Origin: Caulobacter sp. CCUG 60055
Lineage (GTDB): Bacteria > Pseudomonadota > Alphaproteobacteria > Caulobacterales > Caulobacteraceae
Length of the DNA: 64,000 nucleotides
Direction: 5' to 3'
Assembly: GCF_022750545.1 (NCBI RefSeq)
Contig: NZ_PUIC01000008.1
Coordinates: 186,001-250,000 of the forward strand
Within the stretch, counting starts at the first letter, position 1. Each line of letters starts with the position of its first letter. The position numbers and the translations under genes are program-made. Shown in pieces: positions 53,528 through 63,069 of this stretch. The notes under the pieces were generated by a model. The model saw nothing but the letters and a program-made list of their open reading frames with translations, did no database searches and had not been told where the DNA came from.

Positions 53528-55302
53528 GGCCGGCCGACCTCGCCCTTTATCGTGCGCCGTTCCTGTGGCGCTGGCTGATCGAGCGGGTGTGGCTGGTCGA
53601 GCGCGCCTTCGAGAGCGCCAAGGCGCGCGGCCGGGCCGAGGACGACACCCGCCTGCGCATCTTCTTCGTGCTGGCGCTGTTCGTGGCCGGGTTCCTGACC
53701 CTGGGCGTCGGCGCCACCCGCTCGGCCCTGTTCGCCGACGCCGGGCGCGGAGCCGGCGCGGCGCTGGGCCCCCCCGGCGCTCGGGCCGACCTGGTCGACC
53801 GCAACGGCCAGTTGCTGGCGCTCGACCTGCCGCACTACGGCGTCTACATCGACAAGCGCGAGATCTGGAACACCGACGAGACCCGCCGCAAGCTGGCCGC
53901 CGCCCTGCCGGGGCTGGCGCCGGCGCGGCTCGAGGCGGCGCTGAGCTCCGACCGCCGCACCTATCTGATCGGCGGCCTGACCCCGCAGGAGAAGGCGCGC
54001 GTCCACGACCTGGGCCTGCCCGGCGTGACGTTCGAGGACGAGGATCGCCGCGTCTACCCGCTGGGGACCACCGCCGCCCACCTGATCGGTTTCGCCGACC
54101 GGGGCGGGACGGGCATAGCCGGCGCCGAGCTGGCCCTCGACGACGTGCTGAAGTCGGACGTGGGCAAGGCGCCGACGCCGCTGTCCATCGACATGCGCAT
54201 CCAGGCGGCCCTGGAGGACGAGCTGGACAAGGCGGCGGTGCGCTTCCAGGCGCTCGGCGGCGCCGGCCTGGTGATCGACGTCCACACGGGCGAGATCCTG
54301 GGCATGGCCAGCTATCCGACCTTCGATCCGAACAACCTGAACGCCTCGCCGGACGTCAACCGCAAGAACAACGTCGCCGCCTCGGTGTACGAGGCCGGGT
54401 CGGTGTTCAAGGTGTTCACCGTGGCCATGGGCCTCGACGCCGGGCTGGTGACGCCGCTGACCACCTTCGACGTCGCCCACCCGCTGGTGATCGGCAACAG
54501 CAAGCCGATCCACGACTACGACAAGGGCGACACCATCCTGGCGCTGCCGCAGGTGTTCACCCACTCGTCGAACATCGGGGCCAGCAAGATCGCCATGGCC
54601 GCCGGCAGCCCGACGGTCGACCGCTACATGAAGGGGCTCGGCCTCTACAACGCCGCGCCCAGCGAGCTGGCGGAATCGACCCGCCCGCTGCTGCCCCGCC
54701 GCAACAGCCAGGGCAATCTCAGCGACATCACCATGGCCCAGATGTCGTTCGGCCAGGGCATCTCGGTGACGCCGCTGCAGGTGGCGACGGCCATGACCGC
54801 CATCTTCAACGGCGGCGAATACCTGCCCCTGACCATCCGCAAGCAGGCGCCCGACGCCCAGCGCAAGGGCCACCGGGTGATCTCCGAGGCCACCTCGCGC
54901 ACCATGCTCGACTTCATGCGCCTGAACGTCACCGAGCCCAAGGGCTCGGGCAAGAAGGCCGACGTGCCCGGCCTTTCGGTCGGCGGCAAGACCGGCACGG
55001 CCCAGAAGGCCAAGGACGGCCGCTACATGCTGAACACCCGCGTCGCCTCGTTCGCGGCGGTGTTCCCGACCTCGGGCCTGATCAGCGACAAGCGGTACTT
55101 CGTCTATATCCTGCTGGACGAGCCGCATCCGGCGCCCGGCACCTTCGGCTTCGCCACCGCCGGCTTCACCGCCGCCCCGACCGCCGGGGCGGTGATCAAC
55201 CGCATCGCGCCGTTCCTCGGCGTCAAGCGCGCCGCGCCGCCGATGACGCCGCCGGGGCCGACCGCGCCGGCGCCGGTGTCCGGCGCGCTGGGAGCCGACT
55301 GA
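53524..55302 (+). CDS. ftsI: Septal transpeptidase FtsI (PBP3)
   Basis: Class B penicillin-binding protein for septal peptidoglycan, 592 residues. It has one membrane helix (about 46-66), a dimerisation/pedestal domain, then the transpeptidase with S293-V-F-K296, S348-S-N350 and K489-T-G-T492. The cytosolic N-terminus is long (about 45 residues), and the C-terminus ends in a Pro/Ala-rich tail. It forms a polymerase-crosslinker pair with FtsW, encoded later in the same operon. Overlaps ftsL by four bases and murE by one. Confidence 0.95.
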   Translation: MRPADLALYRAPFLWRWLIERVWLVERAFESAKARGRAEDDTRLRIFFVLALFVAGFLTLGVGATRSALFADAGRGAGAALGPPGARADLVDRNGQLLALDLPHYGVYIDKREIWNTDETRRKLAAALPGLAPARLEAALSSDRRTYLIGGLTPQEKARVHDLGLPGVTFEDEDRRVYPLGTTAAHLIGFADRGGTGIAGAELALDDVLKSDVGKAPTPLSIDMRIQAALEDELDKAAVRFQALGGAGLVIDVHTGEILGMASYPTFDPNNLNASPDVNRKNNVAASVYEAGSVFKVFTVAMGLDAGLVTPLTTFDVAHPLVIGNSKPIHDYDKGDTILALPQVFTHSSNIGASKIAMAAGSPTVDRYMKGLGLYNAAPSELAESTRPLLPRRNSQGNLSDITMAQMSFGQGISVTPLQVATAMTAIFNGGEYLPLTIRKQAPDAQRKGHRVISEATSRTMLDFMRLNVTEPKGSGKKADVPGLSVGGKTGTAQKAKDGRYMLNTRVASFAAVFPTSGLISDKRYFVYILLDEPHPAPGTFGFATAGFTAAPTAGAVINRIAPFLGVKRAAPPMTPPGPTAPAPVSGALGAD

Positions 55303-56777
55303 TGAGCGCCGCGCGCAAGCTTTCCGAACTGGTCCGCCGCGATCTTTCCGGCCAGGGGCTGGGCGATCCCTTGATAACCGGCGTCACCGCCGACAGCCGT
55401 CGGGTGAAGCCGGGCATGCTGTTCGCCGCGCTGCCCGGCTCCAAGGTCGACGGCCGCAGCTTCATCCCCGCGGCCCTGCAGGCCGGGGCGGCGGCCTTCC
55501 TGGCGCCGGACGACGTCTCCGGTCTTCCGACCCCGGTGGTCCACGCCGGCGACCTGCGGCGGGCCTACGCCCTGGCCGCGGCGGCCTTCTGGAGCGCCCA
55601 GCCGGCGACGGTGGTGGCGGTCACCGGCACCAACGGCAAGACCTCGGTGGCCACCTTCTGCCGGCAGATCTTCGCTCGGCTCGGCCGGCGGGCCGCCAGC
55701 ATGGGCACGTTGGGCGTCTCGATCTCGGCCGCCGGCGAGGCCGACCGCCAGATCACCCCGCCAGGACTGACCACGCCGGACGCCGCCGACGTCGCCCAGC
55801 TGATGGCGGCCATGGCCGGGGAGGGCGTCACCCATCTGGCGATGGAGGCTTCGTCCCACGGGGTCGACCAGCGCCGTCTCGACGGCGTGGCGCTGACGGC
55901 CGCCGGCTTCCTCAACCTGACCCAGGACCATCTCGACTATCACGGCACCATGGGCGTCTACCGGGCGGCCAAGCTGCGGCTGTTCGACACCCTGCTGCCG
56001 CGTGGCGGGACGGCGGTGCTCAACGCCGATTCCGACGCCTTCGGCGCCTTCGCCGCCACCGCCCGCCTTTCGGGGCAGACGCTGTTCTCGGTCGGCGAGC
56101 AGGGCCAGGGCCTGGCCTTGCTGGAACGCTCGCTGCTGCCCGAGGGCCAGCGCCTGAAGATCCGCGCCGCCGGCAAGGTCCACGACGTGCGCCTGCCGCT
56201 GGCGGGCGCCTTCCAGGCCTCCAACGCGCTGGTGGCGGCCGGGCTGTGCATCGCCGCCGGCGAGGACGCCCGCGACGTCCTGGCGGCGCTGGAGACCCTC
56301 CAGGGCGCGCCGGGCCGGCTGCAACGGGTCGGGACCGGCCGCCGGGGCGGCGAGGCCTATGTCGACTACGCCCATACCCCCGACGGCCTGGAGACCGTGC
56401 TCGCCGCCCTGCGGCCGCACGTCCGGGGCCGCCTGATCGTGGTGTTCGGGGCCGGCGGCGACCGCGACCGCGGCAAGCGTCCGCAGATGGGCGAGATCGC
56501 CCAGCGGCTGGCCGACGTCGCCATCGTCACCGACGACAATCCGCGTTCGGAAGATCCGGCCGCCATCCGCGCCGCCATCCTGGCCGCCGCCCCGGGCGCG
56601 GCCGACATCGGCGACCGCCGCGCCGCCATCCGCGAGGGCGTGCGCCTGCTGGGCGAGGGCGACGTGCTGGTGATCGCCGGCAAGGGGCACGAGCAGGGCC
56701 AGACCGTCGCCGGCGTCGTCCATCCCTTCGACGACATGGCCGAGACCCGCGCCGCCCTGGAGGCAGGCGATGACTGA
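55302..56777 (+). CDS. murE: UDP-MurNAc-L-Ala-D-Glu:meso-diaminopimelate ligase MurE
   Basis: Adds the third residue of the peptidoglycan stem with ATP; 491 residues from ATG 55302. Seen are TGVTADSRRVKPGMLFAAL at the N-terminus, the P-loop VTGTNGKTSVATF, AMEASSHGVDQRRL with the carbamylated-Lys region, and VDYAHTPDGLETVL plus DDNPRSEDPAAI. The DNPR motif is that of Dap-adding enzymes, so the stem carries meso-Dap. Its end overlaps murF by eight bases. Confidence 0.95.
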   Translation: MSAARKLSELVRRDLSGQGLGDPLITGVTADSRRVKPGMLFAALPGSKVDGRSFIPAALQAGAAAFLAPDDVSGLPTPVVHAGDLRRAYALAAAAFWSAQPATVVAVTGTNGKTSVATFCRQIFARLGRRAASMGTLGVSISAAGEADRQITPPGLTTPDAADVAQLMAAMAGEGVTHLAMEASSHGVDQRRLDGVALTAAGFLNLTQDHLDYHGTMGVYRAAKLRLFDTLLPRGGTAVLNADSDAFGAFAATARLSGQTLFSVGEQGQGLALLERSLLPEGQRLKIRAAGKVHDVRLPLAGAFQASNALVAAGLCIAAGEDARDVLAALETLQGAPGRLQRVGTGRRGGEAYVDYAHTPDGLETVLAALRPHVRGRLIVVFGAGGDRDRGKRPQMGEIAQRLADVAIVTDDNPRSEDPAAIRAAILAAAPGAADIGDRRAAIREGVRLLGEGDVLVIAGKGHEQGQTVAGVVHPFDDMAETRAALEAGDD

Positions 56778-58188
56778 CGCGCGCGGGCCGCTCTGGACGG
56801 CGGACGACATCGCCCGCGCCGTCGGGGGCCGGCGCGAGGGGGCGGCGTTCGAGGCGTACGGCGTCTCGATCGACAGCCGCACTGTCGAGCCGGGCGACCT
56901 GTTCGTCGCCCTGGGCGGCGTGCGCGACGGGCACGAGTTCATCCCCGCCGCCATGGCCGCCGGCGCCGGCGGCGCGCTGGTCTCGCGCCCGGTCGCCGGG
57001 CCGCAGGTCATCGTCGACGACACCCTCAAGGGACTGGAGCGCCTGGGCGCGGCGGCCCGCGACCGCGCCGTCCACGCCCGGCGCGGCGCGGTCACCGGCT
57101 CGGTCGGCAAGACCAGCGTCACCCAGGCGATCCGGGTCGGGCTGGCCCTGGCCGGGCGGGCGCACTCCTCGGTGAAGTCCTACAACAACCATATCGGCGT
57201 GCCGCTGACCCTGGCGCGGATGCCGGCCGACACCGAGCGGGCGGTCTTCGAGATCGGCATGAACCACGCCGACGAGATCCGTCCCCTGTCGCGCATGGTC
57301 CGGCCGCACGCGGCGGCGATCACCACGGTCGGCCCGGTCCACACCGAGAACTTCCCGGACGGCGAGGCCGGCGTCGCCCGCGCCAAGGCCGAGATCTTCG
57401 CCGGCCTGGAGCCCGGCGGCGCGGCGGTGCTGAACGCCGACAACGTCTGGTTCGACCTGCTCCGTCGCGAGGCCGAGCAGGCGGGGGCGCGCGTAGTCGC
57501 CTTCGGTTCGGACGAGACCTGCGACGCGCGCCTGGTCGACATCGTCCGCACCGAGGCAGGCTCGCGGATCGAGGCGCGGCTGCACGGCCGCGCCCTGAGC
57601 TTCCCGATCCGGCAGACCGGCTTCCACTGGGGGCTGAACTGCATGGCGGTGCTGCTGATGCTGGAAGCGCTGGACGTCGACCTGGATGTCGGCGTCGCCG
57701 CCCTGGCGGCTTTCGAACCGCTCGAAGGGCGCGGCGCCGAGCGGACGATCACGGCCGCCGGCGGCCCGTTCGTGCTGATCGACGAAAGCTACAACGCCAA
57801 CCCCGTGTCGATGAGCGCGGCCCTGCGGGCCTTCGGCGCGCGGCCGACCGAGGGGCGGCGGATCGTCGCGCTGACCGACATGCTCGAACTGGGCCCGCGC
57901 GCGGCGGAATTCCACGCCGACTTGGCGCGCGACGTCCAGGCCGCCGGGATCGATCTGGTGTTCTGCGCCGGACCGTTGATGAAATCTCTCGCCGACGCCC
58001 TTCCTTCGACTCGCCTTGGCGGGTACGCCGAAAGCGCGGCCGAGCTTGCGCCGCACGTCGCGCGCGCCGTCGCGCCGGGCGACGCGGTCATGGTGAAGGG
58101 GTCCAACGGCTCGAAGGCGTCGATGGTGGTTTCCGCCCTGGCGGCGCTCGCCGCGGGGTCGACGGGCGATCGGGGAGGGCGCGTCTGA
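56770..58188 (+). CDS. murF: UDP-MurNAc-tripeptide:D-Ala-D-Ala ligase MurF
   Basis: Adds D-Ala-D-Ala to the nucleotide tripeptide; 472 residues. Motifs: [19 protein letters not shown]-loop [14 protein letters not shown] (Ser in place of the usual Asn), [34 protein letters not shown]. The N-terminal start overlaps murE, and the stop base is shared with the ATG of mraY. Complete. Confidence 0.95.
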   Translation: MTDARGPLWTADDIARAVGGRREGAAFEAYGVSIDSRTVEPGDLFVALGGVRDGHEFIPAAMAAGAGGALVSRPVAGPQVIVDDTLKGLERLGAAARDRAVHARRGAVTGSVGKTSVTQAIRVGLALAGRAHSSVKSYNNHIGVPLTLARMPADTERAVFEIGMNHADEIRPLSRMVRPHAAAITTVGPVHTENFPDGEAGVARAKAEIFAGLEPGGAAVLNADNVWFDLLRREAEQAGARVVAFGSDETCDARLVDIVRTEAGSRIEARLHGRALSFPIRQTGFHWGLNCMAVLLMLEALDVDLDVGVAALAAFEPLEGRGAERTITAAGGPFVLIDESYNANPVSMSAALRAFGARPTEGRRIVALTDMLELGPRAAEFHADLARDVQAAGIDLVFCAGPLMKSLADALPSTRLGGYAESAAELAPHVARAVAPGDAVMVKGSNGSKASMVVSALAALAAGSTGDRGGRV

Positions 58189-59300
58189 TGCTCTATCTGC
58201 TGTACGAGCATTTGTCGGGCTACCGCGAGCACATCCCGCTGCTCAACCTTCTGAAATATCTGACTTTCCGCACGGGCGCGGCGCTGTTCACCGGGCAGTT
58301 GGTGGCGGTGGCCATGGGCTCGCGCTTCATCCGCTGGATGCAGGCCAAGCAGGGCAAGGGCCAGCCGATCCGCACCGACGGCATCGAGCGCCACGTGGTC
58401 GAGAAGGCGGGCACGCCGACCATGGGCGGCTTCATGATCCTGGCCGGCCTGCTGGTCGGCACGCTGTTGTGGGCGGACCTGTCCAACCTCTATGTCTGGG
58501 TGGTGCTGCTGGTCACCGCCGGCTACGGGCTGCTGGGCTTCCTCGACGACTACGCCAAGGTCACCAAGCAGACCACGGCCGGGGTCTCGGGCCGGGTCAA
58601 GCTGCTCGTCCAGTTCCTGATCGCCTTCGCCGCCGTGGCCCTGCTGGTGCTCTACGGCGGCAAGTCGCCGGAGGCGCCGGGCCTGTCGACCTCGGTGGCC
58701 TTCCCGATCCTGAAGCGGATGCTGCTCGACCTCGGCTGGTTCTACGTCGTGTTCGGCGGCTTTGTCATCGTGGGGGCGTCCAACGCCGTGAACCTGACCG
58801 ACGGCCTGGACGGGCTGGCCATCGTGCCGGTGATGTTCGCCGCCGCCGCCTTCGGCCTGATCGCCTACCTCGTCGGCAACTTCGTGTTCGCCCAGTACCT
58901 GCAGGTCCACTTCGTCCCCGGCGTCGGCGAGATCGCGGTGTTCTGCGGCGCGCTGATCGGCGCGGGTCAGGGCTTTCTCTGGTACAACGCCCCGCCGGCC
59001 AAGATCTTCATGGGCGACACCGGCTCGCTCGCCCTCGGCGGCGCCCTGGGCGCCGTGGCGGTGGCGACCAAGCACGAGATCGTGCTGGCCATCGTCGGCG
59101 GCCTGTTCGTGGTCGAGGCCCTGTCGGTGATGATCCAGGTCGCCTCGTTCAAGCTGACCGGCAAGCGGGTGTTCCGCATGGCCCCGATCCACCACCACTT
59201 CGAAAAGCTCGGCTGGAAGGAAAGCACCGTCGTGGTCCGTTTCTGGATCATCAGCGTGATGCTGGCCATCATCGGCCTGGCCACCCTGAAGCTGAGATAG
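58188..59300 (+). CDS. mraY: Phospho-MurNAc-pentapeptide transferase MraY
   Basis: Polytopic enzyme that makes lipid I from UDP-MurNAc-pentapeptide and undecaprenyl phosphate; 370 residues, about ten helices. Active-site signatures: [22 protein letters not shown] (the Asp pair), [14 protein letters not shown] and [13 protein letters not shown], then the family's [15 protein letters not shown]. Complete and typical. A 16-base gap separates it from murD, one of the few non-overlapping joints of the cluster. Confidence 0.97.
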   Translation: MLYLLYEHLSGYREHIPLLNLLKYLTFRTGAALFTGQLVAVAMGSRFIRWMQAKQGKGQPIRTDGIERHVVEKAGTPTMGGFMILAGLLVGTLLWADLSNLYVWVVLLVTAGYGLLGFLDDYAKVTKQTTAGVSGRVKLLVQFLIAFAAVALLVLYGGKSPEAPGLSTSVAFPILKRMLLDLGWFYVVFGGFVIVGASNAVNLTDGLDGLAIVPVMFAAAAFGLIAYLVGNFVFAQYLQVHFVPGVGEIAVFCGALIGAGQGFLWYNAPPAKIFMGDTGSLALGGALGAVAVATKHEIVLAIVGGLFVVEALSVMIQVASFKLTGKRVFRMAPIHHHFEKLGWKESTVVVRFWIISVMLAIIGLATLKLR

Positions 59301-59316
59301 GGGAGGGCGCGCGACC

Positions 59317-60732
59317 GTGATCCCCGTTCGTGGCTTCGAGGGCGAGCGAGTGGCCGTGTTCGGCTTGGGCCGGACCGGGCTGACCGCCGCGCGCGCGCTC
59401 CAGGCCGGCGGGGCCGAGGTCGCTCTGTGGGACGAGAAGCCGGCGTCGCGGGAGGCGGCCGAGGCCGAGGGCCTGCCGCTGGTCGACCTGAGCACGGCCG
59501 ACTGGTCGCAGTTCGCCGCCCTGATGCTGTCGCCGGGCGTGCCGCTGACCCATCCCACGCCGCACTGGACCGTCGAGAAAGCCAAGGCCGCCGGGGTCGA
59601 GATCGTCGGCGACATCGAGCTTTTCGCCCGTACCGTCAACGCCGCGCCGGCGCACAAGAAGCCCAAGGTCGTGGCCATCACCGGCACCAACGGCAAGTCG
59701 ACCACCACCGCCCTGATCGGGCACCTGCTGACCGCCGCCGGGCGCGACGCGCGGGTGGGCGGCAACATCGGCTATGGCGTGCTCGGCCTCGACGACATGC
59801 ACGGGGGCGCGGTCTATGTGCTGGAGGTCTCGTCCTATCAGCTCGACCTGACCTCCAGCCTGAAGCCGGACGTGGCGATCCTGCTCAACATCACGCCCGA
59901 CCATCTGGACCGCCACGGCGGCATGGAGGGCTATGTCGCGGCCAAGCGCCGCGTGCTGCTGAACCAGGGCAAGGGCGACACCGCCGTCATCGGCGTCGAC
60001 GACGCTTGGTGCCAGCGCATCTGCACCGAGATCACCGCCGCCAACCGCCGCACCATCTGGCCGATCAGCGCCGGGCGCGCCATGGGCCGGGGCGTGTACG
60101 CCTTGCAGGGCGTGCTGTACGACGCCACCGGCGAGCGGGTGATCGAGGTCGCCGACCTGCTCAACGCCCGTTCGCTGCCCGGCCGGCATAACTGGCAGAA
60201 CGCCGCCGCCGCCTACGCCGCCGCCCGCGCCCTGGGCGTGTCGGTCGAGGACGCCGCCGCCGGCCTGATGAGCTTCCCCGGCCTCGCCCACCGCATGGAG
60301 ACGGTCGGCCAGATCGGCCGCGTCCGCTTCATCAACGACAGCAAGGCCACCAACGCCGACGCCGCGCGCCAGGCGATGTCGAGCTACCCCAAGTTCTACT
60401 GGATCGCCGGCGGCGTGCCCAAGGCGGGCGGCATCGACGGCCTGGTCGACCTGTTTCCCCGGATCGAGAAGGCCTATCTGATCGGCGAGGCGGCCGAGGC
60501 CTTCGCCGAGACGCTGGAGGGCAAGGCCGCCTATGAGCGGTCGGGCGACATCGCCGCCGCCGCCGCCGCCGCCTACGCCGACGCGGCGCTTTCCGGCGAG
60601 GACGCCATCGTCCTGCTGTCGCCAGCCTGCGCCTCGTTCGACCAGTTCCCCGATTTCGAGGTTCGCGGCGACGCCTTCCGCGCGGCGGTGCAGGGCCTCG
60701 GCGGGGCGCCGGCCAAGGAGGCGCGGGCGTGA
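59317..60732 (+). CDS. murD: UDP-MurNAc-L-Ala:D-glutamate ligase MurD
   Basis: Adds D-Glu to the nucleotide precursor; 471 residues from GTG 59317. An N-terminal Rossmann-like domain opens with VAVFGLGRTGLTAARAL. The central ATPase has P-loop VAITGTNGKSTTTALIGHLL and EVSSYQLDL; the C-terminal part carries GLAHRMETVGQIGRVRFINDSKATNADAA and LLSPACASFDQFPDFEVRGDAF. All motifs of the family are intact. Overlaps ftsW by four bases. Confidence 0.96.
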   Translation: MIPVRGFEGERVAVFGLGRTGLTAARALQAGGAEVALWDEKPASREAAEAEGLPLVDLSTADWSQFAALMLSPGVPLTHPTPHWTVEKAKAAGVEIVGDIELFARTVNAAPAHKKPKVVAITGTNGKSTTTALIGHLLTAAGRDARVGGNIGYGVLGLDDMHGGAVYVLEVSSYQLDLTSSLKPDVAILLNITPDHLDRHGGMEGYVAAKRRVLLNQGKGDTAVIGVDDAWCQRICTEITAANRRTIWPISAGRAMGRGVYALQGVLYDATGERVIEVADLLNARSLPGRHNWQNAAAAYAAARALGVSVEDAAAGLMSFPGLAHRMETVGQIGRVRFINDSKATNADAARQAMSSYPKFYWIAGGVPKAGGIDGLVDLFPRIEKAYLIGEAAEAFAETLEGKAAYERSGDIAAAAAAAYADAALSGEDAIVLLSPACASFDQFPDFEVRGDAFRAAVQGLGGAPAKEARA

Positions 60733-61910
60733 CCGCCGCCAATCCCTCCCAACACCACGCCTTCGCCCGCACCGACAGGTCGGCCCTGGGCCTTTGGTGG
60801 TGGACCACCGACCGCTGGCTCTTGGGCGCCACGGTGCTGCTGATCCTGATCGGCGTGCTGCTGTCCTTCGGCAACAGCCCGGCGGCGGCGGCGCGCATGC
60901 ACGTGGGCGACCCCTTCCATTTCGCCACCCGCCAGACCCTGTTCGGCGTCGCGTCCCTGGCCATCGTGCTGTCGGTGTCGCTGCTGACGCCGCGCGGGGC
61001 GCGGCGGGCGTCGGTGATGATCTATCTGCTGGCGATCCTGGTGATGGCGGCGCTGCCGTTCCTGGGACACCACGCCAAGGGGGCCACCCGCTGGCTGGAG
61101 CTCGGCGGCTTCACCCTGCAGCCGTCCGAGTTCATGAAGCCGGCGCTGATCATCCTGGTGTCGTGGATGTTCGCCGAAGGGCAGAAGGGGCAGGGCGTTC
61201 CCGGCGTGTCGATCGCCTTCTGCCTCTACGGACTGGCGGTGGTCCTGCTGCTGCTGCAGCCCGACGTCGGCCAGACCATCCTGATCACCATCGCCTTCGG
61301 GGCGGCCTTCTTCATGGCCGGCGTGCCCTGGGCCTGGATCATCGGCCTGGCGACGGTGGCCATGGGCGGGGCGCTGTCGCTCTATTTCGTGTTCGACCAC
61401 GTGGCCAGCCGCGTGAACCGCTTCCTCGACCCCGACAAGACCGACACCCACCAGATCGACCGCGCCCAGGAGGCCATCGCCGCCGGCGGCCTGTTCGGGC
61501 GCGGCCCGGGCGAGGGCGTGCTCAAGCGGCAGGTGCCCGACGTTCACACCGACTTCGCCTATTCCGGCGCGGCCGAAGAGTTCGGCCTGGTCTTCTCGCT
61601 GTGCCTGATCACCCTGTTCGCCTTCATCGTCATCCGCGGCCTCTACAAGTCGATGAAACTGTCCGACCCGTTCGAGCAGGTGGCGGCCGGCGCCCTGTTC
61701 GTGCTGGTCGGCCAGCAGGCCTTCATCAATGTCGCGGTGAACCTGAACATGATCCCCACCAAGGGGATGACGCTGCCCTTCATCAGCTATGGCGGCTCGT
61801 CGATGCTGGCCATGGGCCTGACCATGGGCCTGGCCCTGGCCCTGACACGCCGCCGCCCCGGCGCCTACGCCCAGGGAGACGGGTTGGCTCGCGCGGGCGA
61901 CTTCGCCTAA
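60729..61910 (+). CDS. ftsW: Septal peptidoglycan glycosyltransferase FtsW
   Basis: SEDS-family membrane glycosyltransferase of 393 residues with about ten helices. Family stretches: GATRWLELGGFTLQPSEFMK, LQPDVGQTILITIAFGAAFFMAG, GGLFGRGPGEGVLKRQVPDVHTDF (with the catalytic Asp region) and MTLPFISYGGSSMLAMGLTMG. It polymerises septal glycan with FtsI. The sequence fits FtsW better than RodA because of its place in the dcw cluster. A GTG start at 60729 overlaps the murD stop. Confidence 0.95.
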   Translation: MTAANPSQHHAFARTDRSALGLWWWTTDRWLLGATVLLILIGVLLSFGNSPAAAARMHVGDPFHFATRQTLFGVASLAIVLSVSLLTPRGARRASVMIYLLAILVMAALPFLGHHAKGATRWLELGGFTLQPSEFMKPALIILVSWMFAEGQKGQGVPGVSIAFCLYGLAVVLLLLQPDVGQTILITIAFGAAFFMAGVPWAWIIGLATVAMGGALSLYFVFDHVASRVNRFLDPDKTDTHQIDRAQEAIAAGGLFGRGPGEGVLKRQVPDVHTDFAYSGAAEEFGLVFSLCLITLFAFIVIRGLYKSMKLSDPFEQVAAGALFVLVGQQAFINVAVNLNMIPTKGMTLPFISYGGSSMLAMGLTMGLALALTRRRPGAYAQGDGLARAGDFA

Positions 61911-61959
61911 ACAGGCGGCTTTCCCCAAAAGCGGCGCATTTGAAAGCCAAAGGCGGGTC

Positions 61960-63054
61960 ATGAGTAGAAAGATCGCGGTCGTCGCCGCCGGGGGCACCGG
62001 CGGCCACCTGTTTCCCGCCCAGGCCCTGGCTGAAGTCCTCAAGGCCCGCGGCTGGCGCATCGTCCTGGCCACCGACGAGCGGGGCGCGCTCTACGCCGAC
62101 AAGTTCCCGGCCGAGCATCGGCTGGCCCTGTCGGCGGCCACGGCGGCCAAGGGCGACGTGCTGGGCCTGGCCAAGGCGGGGATCGAGATCTTCCAGGGCG
62201 TGATGCAGGCCCGCGCCGCCTTCCGCGACATGGACCCGGCCGTGGTGGTCGGCTTCGGCGGCTATCCGTCGCTGCCGGCCCTGCTGGCGGCGATCAGCCA
62301 GAAGCGCCCGACGGTCATCCACGAGCAGAACGCGGTGCTCGGCCGGGTGAACCGCTTCCTGGCCCCCTATGTCGGCAACCTCGCCTGCGCCTTCCCGACG
62401 CTGGAAATGGCCAAGCCCAAGGTCAAGGCCCGCGCGGTGGTGGTGGGCAACCCGGTCCGCCCCGAGGTCCGGGCCCTGGCCGAGGTGCCGTACATCCCGC
62501 CGGAAGTGCAGCTTCGCCTGCTGGTCACCGGTGGCAGCCAGGGCGCGCGCCTGCTGTCCGAACTGGTGCCCGAGGCGGTGGCCAAGCTGCCGGAGGACAT
62601 CCGCCTGCGGCTCAAGGTCCAGCAGCAGAGCCGGCCGGAATCGATGGAGCAGGCCCGCAAGGTCTATCGCGACGCCCTGGTCGACTGCGAGGTCGCCCCC
62701 TTCTTCCGCGACATGGCCGGGCGGCTGCGCATGGCGCATCTGGTGGTCGGCCGGGCCGGCGCCTCGACGGTGTGCGAGCTGGCCGTGGCCGGGCGGCCCT
62801 CGATCCTGGTGCCGCTCAAGATCGCCATGGACGACCACCAGCGGCTCAACGCCCGCTTGCTGGCCGACGCCGGCGGCGCGGCGGTGGCGCTGGAGGACGA
62901 ACTGACGGTCGATTCCATGGCCGGGGCGCTCAACGCCCTGCTGAAGGACCCCGCGCGGCTGGCGCGCATGGCGGCGGGCGCCCGTTCGGCGGCGATGCCG
63001 GACGCCGCCGAGCGGCTGGCCGATGTGGTGGAGAAGACCGCCGCCAGCGTCTGA
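61960..63054 (+). CDS. murG: UDP-GlcNAc:lipid I transferase MurG
   Basis: Peripheral membrane glycosyltransferase that makes lipid II; 364 residues. The N-domain carries VVAAGGTGGHLFPAQALAEVL and VGFGGYPSLPALLAA, then HEQNAVLGRVNRFLA. The C-domain carries LLVTGGSQGARLLSELVP, VGRAGASTVCELAVAGRPSILVPL and DDHQRLNARLL, the UDP-GlcNAc site. Complete. It follows ftsW after 49 bases and is the last dcw gene seen; murC would normally come next, but a gene on the other strand lies there. Confidence 0.96.
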   Translation: MSRKIAVVAAGGTGGHLFPAQALAEVLKARGWRIVLATDERGALYADKFPAEHRLALSAATAAKGDVLGLAKAGIEIFQGVMQARAAFRDMDPAVVVGFGGYPSLPALLAAISQKRPTVIHEQNAVLGRVNRFLAPYVGNLACAFPTLEMAKPKVKARAVVVGNPVRPEVRALAEVPYIPPEVQLRLLVTGGSQGARLLSELVPEAVAKLPEDIRLRLKVQQQSRPESMEQARKVYRDALVDCEVAPFFRDMAGRLRMAHLVVGRAGASTVCELAVAGRPSILVPLKIAMDDHQRLNARLLADAGGAAVALEDELTVDSMAGALNALLKDPARLARMAAGARSAAMPDAAERLADVVEKTAASV

Positions 63055-63069
63055 GCCGGCGCGGGGGCT